Shown in pieces: positions 1 to 11,209 of a stretch of DNA of 64,000 nucleotides. The stretch is taken from positions 49,432,166 to 49,496,165 of the forward strand of contig OX439044.1 in NCBI GenBank assembly GCA_949317995.1, read 5' to 3'. Both the position numbers and the translations under genes were made by a program. The first letter of the stretch is position 1. Each line of letters begins with the position of its first letter. The stretch comes from Acholoe squamosa. Lineage: Eukaryota > Annelida > Polychaeta > Phyllodocida > Polynoidae. Below the pieces are notes generated by a model. That model was not told the origin of the DNA. It searched no databases and saw only the letters and a program-made list of their open reading frames with translations.

Positions 1-3000
1 AAACACAGGAAAAGAGCATTGTTGACGGAAGAGGGAGTCATAATAGTTTCCAAACCCGGACCCAACACCTCCTCTCGTTTTGTCCTAACCAGGCCGGCTC
101 TCATGAAACCTAATTTCAGATATTCCTTCCATGCTGCCAATAGTCACATGCCCCTGCTTCCTCCAAGTGAATTAAGATCCCTCCAATTAGTGTCCCCAAC
201 AAAAATTCCAAGTCGTTTAAAGGTTCGTGTGCAAGAGAGTTGTTTCTTTTCAAAAACAAATTAAATTGCTTCCGAGCTCTGCATGTCTGTGTCGGCTCTA
301 GTTACGGGAGTGGGCGATAACTCGGAGGTTTTGTGGAAGTCACGTGACCGGAAGTAGAGTCTATGTGTACCCTCCTTGCGCATGGTTGGAGTATAGACAG
401 GAAGGGGTGAGCATGTTTGGGTTAATGAGTAAAAGTTCCCTAATAAGGCAGATACCTTGCGGTGCTGTGAAAGGAAAGGGTTCTGTTTTTTCGAGAATAT
501 AAGTATAGGAGAGTATAAGAGAAGATTAGCCAAATCTAATTTGGGATGAGGCCCAATATGGGAAACTGTCTTGGGGTCGGGAGGGGGGTAGGATTAGGTT
601 GTTTATAGTTGGGACATTGTACCCGCTCTTATAGATTAGAACTACTGGTCAGCTGGCACTGTCAGATTCTAGCTGAATAGAAGGAAAGTACATGGACAAC
701 AGCCGAAACGATCCCTTACAGAACCTAGATCTATGGAGCCATAAAGTCTAGATAGATGTTTATTCAAACACTGAAACGGCAATGATAAATGATGTTACAA
801 GATGATGAAACTTCGGGGTGTAAACCACGTAGCTAGTTGTTAATAAAATCAAATAAAAAATATCAAAATCGAATGTTGTGTACAGTGAAAAGATTAAAAA
901 GAGTAATGTTAGCAATAAACTAATATCATCCAAATTAGTACCTGGACTCATCTTGGGAGAATCAACAATCTACACATGCGTGTGTAGGCGTACTGTTCAC
1001 ATCGTTGGGAGTCATGGAACCGCATGAGTACCACCATCAATCGTAGATGTGCTAGAAATTGAGTACAATGGAAATCGGCATATATATAATGCTACGACTT
1101 AGTTTGGTATTCCCAGAAAACATTAGGCCCTCAGTCCTGAGTCCTTTCTGTGAAACAATGGTTCAAAAGAGCAATTGCTCATTGCATATACTCCCAAAGA
1201 TGCTATGGTAGATTCAAGGCCATTCTACCCTAATGGTCTGCCCTAATTAGGAATGTTCTGATAACTCCTAGTTCTGCTAATAGATTTACGACAAACCCCA
1301 CATATAAGGCGTGGCTGATATTATACGAAAACAGTGCCTTACTGTGAGTTATAGGATCTGCATGAAATCAGGAATTGCATTATCATAGAACAATGCTAAA
1401 GTAAAGTGTCTAGAATATGTCCCTATAGTTGGGCCTGATGAGATGTGGCTAAACTCTAGAGCTCTGTGTTAGGCTTATTTATGAGGTGCGCCTTACACGC
1501 GAGGTTTACTGTAGGGTAGACTAGGCTAGTACCATAGACCAGAGAGCACCAGTGCATTTAAAGGGAGATCACTCTCGTTCAGATTACCCAGTGGACATTA
1601 TATATATTGGCTCACACACCAGCTCACAGAGAACCGAAGTACCCAGCTTCCCAGCCTGTCACAGTTCCCACGCTAGTTTCCTTACCGGGCCGGTAGGCGG
1701 CAGGGCAAACATGGCAAGAACAACCCTGCACCTGAGGGAATGTTTCTGGCATCCCCACCCTTGTAACAACACACCTGACAGCACCTAAACCACCCCTGTT
1801 GGTACCTGCTCACCTTGGAGAGGTGGCATTTAAGGTTCACTGGAGGGCCAATGAAAAGGCTGGCAGGAGTTCCCATGGTCCTTGTTGTCTTTTAACCCCA
1901 ACTAGGTCTACTTAATAGTCTGTATAATGAAGGTAAGAATGGTATCATATATACCTCGTTATTGTAGGTTGTTTAATGCTTATCAATGAGCGATGGTTTA
2001 GACTATTTTCGATTCAATCTTCTAAAATGAGTGTCATTGAGTCTCAGTGATGGAATTTATTTGGAATATTTTACCATACTATTGGAATATCTTACCGTAG
2101 AACTTATAGGTGCAACCCATGGACCTTTATGACGCAGTGCTGTAAACAGACAGATTCATAATGGTTTATTCTGGAGAAAATATACTATTTACACCTGAGG
2201 ATCCTGTTTTTTATCTTTATTTTTGCTCATGTACATATATGGCAGATTAATTCCTCATACATGCCGCCTTTCTACTGAATGTGCCCATGCATCGTAAATC
2301 AGCCTTTTTGTTTATAGGCCAAAATCTTAATGATCAAGTTATGGACACTAGGCATGCAGATCACTCAGCGGAATGAAAAAGAAATCCTTCAAGCTCGGGA
2401 CTTCAGCATCATGCATTCATAGTGGCAAACTAAATATGAATATGGCAGCTTATCATCAGCAATACAGTCTAAGCCCCGTGGGGGATAAAGGCACTACAGG
2501 GGCATACGAATAGGAGATTCAGGTAGCCTGGAAGAATGCCAAGGTGGTGGGGCTAAGACTATAGCACATTAGTAGACTCACATTAGCATCAGGTATCGGC
2601 AGGTGCATGCCCACAGGAGCATAGTTCCTGCATGGCCTGGATTGGATAGGGATGTTCTTGTATGTATAAACTCGTAGGACCTACATCAGCAGATCCGTGT
2701 CTACTGCTGGATAGTACCTACTGCCGTCTATCAAGTTACTTATACAACAAACATCACACATATTGGCACACAACAATATCCAAAAATTAGTTTCGATCGC
2801 GAATGTGTGACTAGATCTACTACAATTTTATATTGGTTCCTACTGGAGGGTTATAATGGGAAGATGAAATAATTAATACTCAGTTGAGCGGGTGATATTA
2901 TTTTTTCCTCCAAGCAACTGTGAATAGAAATCGAGATACACAAATGGCTATGAAAATAGAAATGCCAAATTGATATGGGTATTATAAATGTGGCAATCAA

Positions 3001-3117
3001 TGTTAAAGTGATGGATTTCAGGTTAACAGTCCAATTTTCCTAGCTACTGAATTGACAATTCAAATATTTGCTGATAGATATTAACCTACGTCTAATTTAT
3101 GCTTTATTTATTTTCAG
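1..3117. other. 5' flank or intron of the receptor gene; no exon recognised
   Basis: The receptor's first exons (signal peptide, N-terminal helix and the stretch ending just before the 45 bp exon) should lie upstream of 3118. I looked for the conserved beta-1/beta-2 coding pattern on the + strand and did not find it. The 5' end is therefore either beyond the window or too divergent to see. Short ORFs at 19-264 and 1552-1788 have no recognisable homology. The segment at 2590-2700 holds a fragment resembling the foldback repeat at 3185-3713. Confidence 0.5.
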
Positions 3118-3162
3118 AATGAGAAATACCAAACGCTGAAAGCACTGATAGCTGTTCGTTTG
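3118..3162 (+). CDS. nAChR subunit, 45 bp exon (loop D region)
   Basis: Preceded by a T-rich tract ending TTTTCAG and followed by GTAAGT, giving exactly 45 bp in phase 0 (15 residues, NEKYQTLKALIAVRL). A 45 bp exon at this place is a hallmark of nicotinic receptor genes. It aligns without gaps to the alpha-7 stretch that starts DEKNQ. In that alignment the conserved loop D tryptophan (Trp55 in alpha-7 numbering), part of the complementary face of the acetylcholine site, is an alanine. The leading NEK is family-typical. The next exon continues directly with RWVDEF. Confidence 0.93.
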
Positions 3163-6100
3163 GTAAGTATTCATTGTAAGCTTATACCTGCTAGCCATTT
3201 CTCAAACACCACGATCCTACCCCTCTCCCTCCCATTCCAGCCAACCCTACGATCCAGTCCAATCGTATATAGTGATTGACCCTTGGTGATCATGTATTAC
3301 CTACGATTGTCTATCTAGATGCATGCCTTTTCCCTCTGTATCTGCTGTAATCTTAGTGATTGACCCTGTACAATGAAGAATTCCCTTCTGATCCTGGCCA
3401 GGAAGTCATTTCTCAGACGCTAAGTTTTGGGCGCCCCCAAATCGTACCAACCTGGCCTGGATTGGAAGGGAATTCTTGATTGTACAGGATCAAACACTAC
3501 AACTAGTGCAGATATAGAGGGAAAAGCCATGCATTTGGATAGCCAATCATAGGTAATACTGGGGCACTAACTCCACCTCCCTATGAATGGCCTGGATCGT
3601 ACGAGGTGGCCAATTCGTAGTGGGTAGCCTCAATTCATAGCGTTTGAGAAATACCTAGCAGGTCAGTACGATTTCAGGGTGCCCAAAACTTAGTGTCTGA
3701 GAAATGACTTCCAGGTGTCACACATAGAGCATCAAACTATCCCTGTCTAGTGTAAACTACATGCACTCAAATGTAAAATAACTGTTGTATCCACCAGGCA
3801 TCCATGTAAAACTGGAGCGTGTTGCTTCTATGCTAAAAAGAGCTGTCAGTAGGTAACCGCTTTTCAAAAGAAGTCATGCTCTGCTTCACCATTCAACTTG
3901 CAATCACCACATTAGTCTGAAAAGTCACCTGCCTTCTTTAAAACAGAGAGAGCTGCACTATCAGGTACCTACTCATTTCACACACTCTATAATATATTAT
4001 ACTGACTGACTTCTCCCAACTAGTTACCTACTCAAATCCCCCTTTTTTAGCACCATACTTGAATGAGCACTTGTGAGCAACAAAAGGGACAAGTTATAGC
4101 TACATGAAAAGAAAGGACTGGAAACAAGGGCATTTTTGCCAGCTCTTCCTTTTACTATAGGAGCAACACCCTCCTGAACAGTGAAGCACTGCAATTGCAG
4201 TGCAGTGAAACAGTGTAGTTTCTACAATGAAGACCAAGAAAAGAACTGTAGTACAAGGAATGTCCATGAAAATAACGGCGAATCTCAGGCAACTTTGGGA
4301 CAAGGATTCCGCCGTCATGTTGATGACATTCGTGTGGGTGTTTTATGGTATATACTTGCTTCACCCTCTTATCTATTCTTACCTGGAGTTCGTTCTCATG
4401 ATTATGAACAAATGAATCACCTTATCTACTGTATAAAGTGATGCATTACTTTACAGCGTAAGCCAGTCGTTGCATGATATATAAGATTGTTCTATAGCAA
4501 TGCAATTAATCTTTTACTAAGAATTCCGGACGTTCTCAATAGGTTACTTGTTGTAACTGGAATTGAAATATGAAGGCAAAGTGCAACTCAATGTTTTCAG
4601 TTACATTTTGGCCAAATTCGCGAGTATGCACCATACGAGCTATAGGGATCCTCATTTCTTCCCTGATATATCATATTCTTTTCTTGGTACATTTGTGTCT
4701 TGTTTTTAGGTCTTGAGCACAGCCGGCCTTTTACCAGGGGTCATTATGTAGATACTGTGCCTACCGATATGGTGCTGGAGACATGACAGCAGGTGCATGA
4801 TGGCTACCCTACTGCCACCCTGTACACTCTAGATAACAGACATAATCAAAACAGTGCCTGCTCTCTCTGGGCTATAGGTGATCCTTAAAGGGATTATAAT
4901 CATTTTACGCCCTATTTTATAGAGAAAATAAATCGGGGTATAATAATGATTATTGTAGTAAAGAAAAGCCCTTGAAACAGCCTACGGGCTATCCTTTCTG
5001 CTTGCCCGCTCATATTTGAGTAGACGGAGATACTGGATTGAGGTTTTAGGGTGCCCTGTAAGCACACTCTCTCCAGAAAGACTCAATACTCCTGCAAGCA
5101 AAATCTCTCTAGAAAGCCTCAATACACTGTCATTGCTTTAAAAATGTACACATATAGGTGGTGAAATTTAAGTTGGGTAGTTGTTTTTTTTTTTGTTTGA
5201 CCAACAAAGATCACAAAATATGCGTGCGTTTGATACAATGAACCAATAAGCGTGGGAAATCCCATTACCATGGAATGTGTCATTAACTGTTGTAGCGGTT
5301 GAAACACAGGGAAGGAATGCTAGCAAACTACCAGGTATTGTATTACCTCAGTTGACCTATTAAAGCATGTGATTTGCTAAAACTCTAGATCACCTGAGTT
5401 TAGAGAGGTCAGTATTACCTCCTGCTAGAGCTACTTACAGCTAAACAGCTTGCTGTATACAATAGCAGCAGCATGTCTGAGAGGTGATGGGTAAAGTGGA
5501 TACTGACACATTTATGACACCTTGCCTCCAGACCCAGTATTATTCATCACCGATGTCCCCTACAGGAGGAGGAAGCTGAGCAGGACCAGGACGACACCAG
5601 CCCTGGAGGGCACTGGATATAGTGGCCTTTAATCAGAGTCACCAACCTTGCTCGGGTTCAGCTTTCACCCTCCCCCCTAGGGGAAGCCATAGTAGCATTA
5701 GCCTCTACCAGTAGGATTAAGACCTCTTTGCCAAATGTCAAAGCAGACGACAAACTTCTGGGACCCACTCAGAAAAGGAATTCTCTGTGGGTCACTGAGG
5801 GACGGCTCCGGGGTAAAATGGTAAATGTCGTCTGCCATTTTGCCGCCCACACCGGGTCTTAAATGAGCAGATGAGATTTGTTCTACTACCTGCCCTCGAG
5901 CGATAATAGCGGAATGGAAGAGCCACTGGCATGATCCTAATTGAAAACGTCCAGACAAGGTTCTTTATACTGCAGTGTAGAATACAGGATGAACCTATTT
6001 TCTCTCTTATTTTGCTATATCCATTTTTGTGTAACACTTAGGAAATACAATTAATAATCAGTGAAAAACATCATGAAGATGAACATGATTGCAGTCTTTT

Positions 6101-6911
6101 ACACGAGGCATTGTCTCGTGTTACTCTGTCACTGATCGAAATATTCCAATGCTGCTACACTGTAAAAAAATGTTGTCAAAGTAATGGCGCATTCCTTGTC
6201 CCAAGGAGTCCTTTGTTATTTTCACAGAGATTCCTTGTATTGTGTACCACTGTACTGCCACCTGGGGCTTCCTGTAAAAACTACACTGGTGTAATGCTTT
6301 TCAATGACTGTCGTCCACTGTTCAGCTTTACGAGGATCCCTGGTAGATTCAACAGTTATTCTCAGTTTTTCTTCATCTTCTGCATCTCAAACCTCAACAA
6401 AATATTATCTGAGACAGTTCAGCTCTAGCTCACCAGCACCTTCTGATTGGCAGGTTGGGGACAGCAGGTTCCCCAACCCTTCATGAGAAAGACTAAGCTC
6501 CGAACCTGTTACCCTACAGGCTTTTAGATTTGTGATTTGATATTGCCATAGCAATTCGTGGGTCTTATCGAATGTTAAATGATATATTCTTGGGTCATGT
6601 TGAGGGGTCAGAAAAAGAGAGGAGAGTTATCTATATACCCGAGCTTTCTATATTATACTTTAGATTTTAAGCATACATAAGCTGAAATGATGTCCTCACT
6701 AAACCCATGTGATCTAGGGGCCCCTATACACGTTGCCTGGCCAAAAGTAAAGATAACTCACATCTGGATTACAAATTATGCCTACCTGATTATTAGATTG
6801 GTATTTTAAAGATTATTCAAATCATCTTATTCTACTATGTTTCACTATAGTATGCATTTACTAGGCCTATATAAAAGATCTTTAACATAAACCACCCTTT
6901 TCTTGTTCCAG
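3163..6911. other. nAChR intron with foldback repeat
   Basis: A 3.75 kb intron. Its start is occupied by a nested inverted repeat at 3185-3713. A short direct duplication with CTCTCTCCAGAAAG / TCTCTCTAGAAAG cores lies at 5065-5130. The short ORFs at 4100-4441, 5698-6037 and 6111-6486 overlap on both strands and show no family motif, so I treat them as chance ORFs. Confidence 0.6.
3185..3713. repeat. Nested foldback element in the receptor intron
   Basis: The left arm at 3185 (ACCTGCTAG..ATTTCTCAAAC) is matched inverted at about 3642-3664. The arms continue through CTGTACAAT..AAGAATTCCCTT (3367-3391) and its inverse near 3466-3489. A second, overlapping pair consists of AGGAAGTCATTTCTCAGACG (3401-3420) and its inverse at 3694-3713, continuing through GTTTTGGGCGCCC and GGTGCCCAAAAC. 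This suggests two related foldbacks or one element that rearranged. No coding capacity is seen. Confidence 0.75.
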
Positions 6912-7021
6912 CGCTGGGTGGATGAGTTTCTCCGCTGGGACCCTGCTAAATATGGCGGGGTGGAACATGTCTGGGTGCCCGCTATGGACATCTGGAAACC
7001 CGACATATTCATCAATAACTT
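6912..7021 (+). CDS. nAChR subunit, 110 bp exon (loop A region)
   Basis: Exon of exactly 110 bp between TTCCAG and GTAAGT, matching the conserved nicotinic exon of that length. It encodes RWVDEFLRWDP, then AKYGGVEHVWVP, then the signature WKPD of loop A. The residue equivalent to loop A Tyr93, which precedes the conserved Asn in most alpha subunits, reads Asn here (IFINN). The exon ends in phase 2 (TT) and takes its third base from the exon at 8496, giving Phe. The W-x-x-x-x-L-x-W-x-P pattern and the Y-G-G-V turn are standard for the family. Confidence 0.95.
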
Positions 7022-7299
7022 GTAAGTATCTATGTCAACTGCAAGACTGAGTAATAATATTAACTAGACTTGGTATTGAAATTCTGCCAACTCTCGAAAA
7101 CTGAATCTGTGTGGCAAACAAATAATTATGTCCTTGTAGCTCTATACAATCAGGAGGGCATTTCTCAACGATTGTTCTTAACATTATTAAGTAATTCCCT
7201 CATGGAAAGAGAAAGGAACAAATAGTCGCCATGTACAGATGTTGGATACTTGTCAGGAGGGCATTCCTTAACAGTGCTAAACTAATTAGAATTACGGCA

Positions 7300-7965
7300 A
7301 GTGATATCCGGACGGCCTCACCGTCCGTATAATGATCCTTATTCGGACGGTGAAGGTGGGAGACAGGACATAGTGGGAGGGTGGTATACAGGACATAGAG
7401 GAAGGGTGGTATACAGGACACCCCCTGTTCTTGTGGAGGGTGGGACACAGGACAGATGGGTGTGGTGGGACACAGGACAGACAGTGGCCCTTTTTTTCCC
7501 CACATGTGCCCCCCAGGAGAGTCCTGTGTCCTGGCCTCCCGGTGTGTCCTGTGTCCTACCCTGTAGGAGAGTCCAGGCGAGTCCTGTGTCCAACCCTCCC
7601 AGTGTGTCCTGTGTCCTACGCTCCTGGCGTGTCTTGTGTCCTACCCTCCTGGAGAGTCCTGTGTCCTACCACCTAAAAAAGGTGGGGGGGGGACACAGCA
7701 GGGTTCGAACCAGCAAGGTGAAATCCAAAGTTCAGGACGTCATCCATTAGGCCACAAGGGCTGTATACAAGATGCTGGCAGAATATAGGTATATATCACT
7801 ACACCGTCCTGTGTCCCTGGTCCCACCCCCACCATCCAGTCCTGTGTCCCACCCTCCTGTCCAGTCCTGGGTCCCACCCCCAACATCCAGTCTCGTGTCC
7901 AACCCCCATCGCTCAAATAAGGATCGTTATTCGGATGGTGAGACCGTCCGGATATCGCTTCCCTC
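7300..7965. mobile_element. TIR element with internal GTCCTGTGTCC minisatellite and tRNA-like piece
   Basis: The left end (GATATCCGGACGGCCTCACC, 7302-7321) is the inverse of the right end near 7939-7961 (GGTGAGACCGTCCGGATATC). Both arms then continue through an ATAA-GATCCTTAT-like motif. The interior is G+C-rich: many GGGACACAGGACA words on the left and GTCCTGTGTCC words on the right, themselves an imperfect inverted array. At 7699-7765 on the minus strand a tRNA-like head is visible (TGTGGCCTAATGGATGACG for box A, GGTTCGAACCC for box B). The anticodon stem is too degenerate for a working tRNA. Overlapping ORFs here are repeat translations. Confidence 0.65.
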
Positions 7966-8110
7966 GAATTACTGAGAAATGCCCGCCACACATCAGAATA
8001 TGATGGTGCTAAACTAATTGGCATTACTGGGAAATGCCCTCCAGACATCTGAATATGATAGTACTAAACTAATTGGCATTACTGGGACATCAGAATAATA
8101 TGATAGCACA
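7965..8110 (+). repeat. About 60 bp direct repeat, 2.5 copies
   Basis: The unit runs ACTGRGAAATGCCC..CATCWGAATATGATRGTRCTAAACTAATTGGCATT (written piecewise) and occurs at about 7970-8028 and 8028-8087, with a truncated copy after. Related pieces occur at 7151-7200 and 7254-7300, left of the TIR element. The element therefore appears to sit inside an older copy of this repeat. Confidence 0.6.
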
Positions 8111-8495
8111 TAAATGAATTTAGTCACATAAGAATTACAGTTTGTTTACTCAAACAAAGATAGGAAGGTCTATTTCTTCATCATAAAAGTTAATCTACAT
8201 GTCGAAACATGTCGAAACGTGAACTCAACCTTATAGCTAGCATGTATCTCCTCTTCCTCTTAGCCCCATCAGTGACATCATAGTTTATCATCAAACTTAC
8301 TTAGCCACAAAAGATGTCAGCTATCTTATCTAGTAAATGGACACAGTTCATTCAACCTAACAAATGAGTTGTGTACAATGTTCATCTCGACACATAATCT
8401 CCATCTAGACACATTTATAATCTCACCACTATCAGTTACCACTGTTACTACCACTAAGATAATTAATATCACATTTCTCTTATCTCTCCCACCAG

Positions 8496-9034
8496 TGCCG
8501 ATGACAGTTTCCAGGACTTCATGGACACCTTCTCCATCGTCAACTACAATGGTTCGGTGTTGTGGATGTTTCCTGCTGTAGTCACCACCTACTGTACCCT
8601 AGATGTCCGCCATTTCCCCTTCGACCGCCAGAAGTGTAAAATCATCTTCATCTCGTGGACCTTCCACGGCTTCAAACTTAACGTGACTTTCAACGAGAGT
8701 GAACACAACACAGTATATTACACCCCCAAGAACCAGGAATGGTACGTTGACAAGATCGGAGTCAATCGCCATGAGAAGATCTACGCCTGTTGCGTGGAGC
8801 CCTACCCCGATGTTACCTTCACCATCCACATGACCCGCCGTAGTCTCTTCTACATTATCAACCTTATCTTCCCTTGTCTGCTTATCTATGCCGTGTCGTT
8901 CCTGGGTTTTTTCCTGCCGGTCGAGTCCGGCGAAAAGGTGAACCTGGAGATAACCATCCTGTTGGCTCTCGTCGTCTTCCTGCTTATCGTCGGTGAGACG
9001 CTCCCCCCTACCCCGGACGCCATTCCTGCACTCG
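8496..9034 (+). CDS. nAChR subunit, main exon: Cys-loop, loops B and C, M1, M2
   Basis: A 539 bp exon preceded by CTCTCCCACCAG and followed by GTGAGC. The Cys-loop has Cys and Cys separated by 13 residues, with the invariant FPFD inside (HFPFDRQKC). Loop B keeps its tryptophan (ISWTF). Loop C has KIYACCVEPYPD, so Tyr188, the vicinal Cys190-Cys191 pair and Tyr195 are all present: this is an alpha-type subunit. Three N-glycosylation sequons are visible (NGS, NVT, NES). M1 starts about SLFYIINLIFPC with its conserved Pro. M2 reads EKVNLEITILLALVVF: Glu at -1', Lys at 0', Thr 6', Leu 9', Val 13' and Glu 20' predict a cation channel. Asn at 2' and Glu at 4' are unusual. The exon ends in the M2-M3 loop. 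Confidence 0.97.
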
Positions 9035-10751
9035 GTGAGCTGCTCTCTCTGTTAGTTCTTATTCACAACCCTCAGGGGCATTGCTAGACTAGGGGTCTGT
9101 TACCGTGAAATCCTCGACATTTTGAATAACAGATAATTCTGTAACCAAGCTAACTTGCACGATACACATACCTGGTCGACAAAAAATGACAACTGGTTGA
9201 CAGATGTTTATTAACCATTTTTAAATATTAAATCACGGTTTGATGTCCACTGGGTAGATAGCCCTGAGCCATGTGGTAGAATGCCCCAGACATAACCAGA
9301 ACAGACATAATATTATCGTGTCTGTGCAGCATAGGTCTCTGTTAGCTCATGGTGGTCTGAGCTCTGCTTGAGCTGCTCAGTGAGCTCACCAATCCGCTGC
9401 TCAGGGGATTTATTGTGTGATTTCCGTTGGGAGGAGGGTCTTCCCCACTATGGTCCCCTATAAGGCTCTTATCTGTTTGTACACACAGGGGGCTTCAGTT
9501 GCACTGTAGATAGGCCTACAAAAAGGAAGGTCTGCTTTAGCTGATATTGTGAGCTATGTTCTGATACTCGCCAATTGCTCATTGAATGGTTGGCGTCTGT
9601 CTGTGGTTAATGCCCAGAGTTCCTGAGCGAATGAGAGTATCTTTTTTGATGGTAGGTTAAATAAAAACGTAGTAAAAAGTAAGATATGTGACAATACTAA
9701 AACGCACCAGACTACTATCAATATGAATACAAAAGGAGTTCTCTCCAAAGCTTATTTTTGCATCCTGCAAAAGGTTCAGGAAGTCTGAATTCTGTAATTC
9801 TCCTGCTGTAATAGGATAGTATAGCCTTCTTTGACATGTGTCTTTGAATAGAATAGTATAACCTTCTTTGATGAATTCATTTTCACCTGACAGGCAATAT
9901 CTCAGTTTTATCTGAGCGTTCAGGATAAGGACTTTAAGACTGTATATTAAAACTTAAGAGGGCACGTTACATATTACCCAGACTTTTTTTTTTATCAAAG
10001 ATGTCGTTTTTGAATTAGACTCCTTTGACATATCCATGCAGCTTGCACAGTGAGATTGAATTCCTCCCCCCGTGACGCGAATTTGAACTCATTTATGATT
10101 CCCACTTGAGTGGTGATATTCTCTCACCATTTTCTCTTTCCATGATAATTAGTTGAACCACTTCGATAAATTGCAGTTCTAATGCATGACAATTGACAGA
10201 GCTTTATAACTTCTCTGCTCTTTTAGATTATTATTATCTCATACTAAAATGTTAATCCATAGGCTAGAGTTCCAATATGAGGTTTTATCTGATAAGAGCC
10301 ATTCTATCCTTCCACGACTATGGCGTGGACAGTAGGTGCATGGTTTGGACCTAGTGAACACAAAAGACCGAATCAATGTTGCTCACTGCCTCTTCAATTG
10401 ATTCAATGTTGAAGTTGCATTAACTTTGTACCCAATGAGGGGTAGCCCAAAATATCTGCTGTGTACAGAATAAAGACCGAGTTGCATGGTCACTGTACGC
10501 AATGCATTCACAACAGCCTACAACGACCAACAAGGTCTTTGTCTGGACATATACCACTAGCTGTATGCAATATATAACATATGTAAAGTCTTTTTGTTCC
10601 AAGTTTCCACTGTGGTATAAAGTCCATCCTTTTTACTGTTAGTTACAAATACTTCAGAATAATGACTATGAGTTACCAATAGTGTAAACACACAGTGATG
10701 TTCAAAGGTACCTCCCTTTCACTAAAAGCTGCATCTTATCTTCTCCTCCAG
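9035..10751. other. nAChR intron in the M2-M3 loop
   Basis: A 1.7 kb intron without recognisable genes. A short imperfect direct repeat (AGTATAGCCTTCTTTGA / AGTATAACCTTCTTTGA) lies at 9817-9873. The rest is anonymous. Confidence 0.6.
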
Positions 10752-11209
10752 GCGTCCTATTTGGTACCACCATGTTGATGGTGTCCATCGCCCTGGTCAT
10801 GGCTGTAATTGTGACCAACATCTTCCTCCGCAAGGACTCGGGGCATCGTGTACCTATCTGCTTAAGGAAGATTTTCATCGGCAAGTCGAGTCGGAACTCT
10901 CTCTCCAACAAGGTGACCCACACGGAGAACCATGTGCTCGAAGCCAAGATCCAGGAGATCGAAATAGACAACTTATCCAACCAGAGCGAGGCTGAGACCT
11001 TGACCTGTCGGAGTCGCTGCGGCCGTAAAAAGGGCTCTTCTGGAACGCCCTACAAGGCCAACGACATGGACCTTCATACGCGTATGTCGCACGAGTGGCA
11101 GATTCTGGCCAAGTGTGTGGACCGCATGTTCTTCTGGCTGTTTCTGGCAGCATCGGTAGCGGCCCTCACCTCAATGTTCTTACAAGTTCCAGCTTACAAC
11201 GCTACCTAG
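10752..11209 (+). CDS. nAChR subunit, terminal exon: M3, intracellular loop, M4
   Basis: Acceptor TCCTCCAG. The first two bases complete the Gly codon begun at 9034. The exon encodes M3 (about TTMLMVSIALVMAVIVTNIF), a cytoplasmic loop of roughly 95 residues rich in Ser, Arg, Lys and Glu, the pre-M4 amphipathic helix (HEWQILAKCVDRMFFW), M4, and a short extracellular tail ending YNAT before TAG at 11207-11209. The loop is short for an alpha subunit. It contains a small Cys cluster (CRSRCGRKK) that could be a modification or trafficking site, which is inference. The final NAT is a fourth glycosylation sequon, though it is very close to the C-terminus. Confidence 0.95.

Larger units (their letters stand above)
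7022..8495. other. nAChR intron holding a TIR element and short tandem repeats
   Basis: Most of this intron is repeat, described separately (7300-7960 and 7960-8110). The remaining sequence is anonymous A+T-rich intron, ending in a clear polypyrimidine tract before 8496. Confidence 0.6.
3118..11209 (+). other. Nicotinic acetylcholine receptor subunit gene (3' part, four exons)
   Basis: Gene span from the first visible exon to the stop codon. Four exons join in frame: 3118-3162 (phase 0), 6912-7021, 8496-9034 and 10752-11209. All junctions have AG acceptors and GT donors (GTAAGT, GTAAGT, GTGAGC). The predicted fragment is about 383 residues and covers most of the ligand-binding domain, M1-M4 and the C-terminus. 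The 45 bp and 110 bp exons match the lengths and positions of the conserved third and fourth exons of metazoan nicotinic receptor genes. The 539 bp exon fuses what vertebrate genes usually split into several exons. The protein would be a plasma-membrane cation-channel subunit. Signal peptide and N-terminal helix exons are missing from view. The orthology group cannot be assigned by eye. Confidence 0.93.

Noticed and set aside
4100-4441. Overlapping ORFs in the receptor intron
   Set aside because: Present in several frames of both strands, intronic, with no domain.
7301-7750. 149-codon plus-strand ORF
   Set aside because: It translates the GTCCTGTGTCC repeat inside a TIR element, and both strands are open there.
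7699-7765. Functional tRNA gene on the minus strand
   Set aside because: Box A and B are present, but the anticodon stem does not pair.
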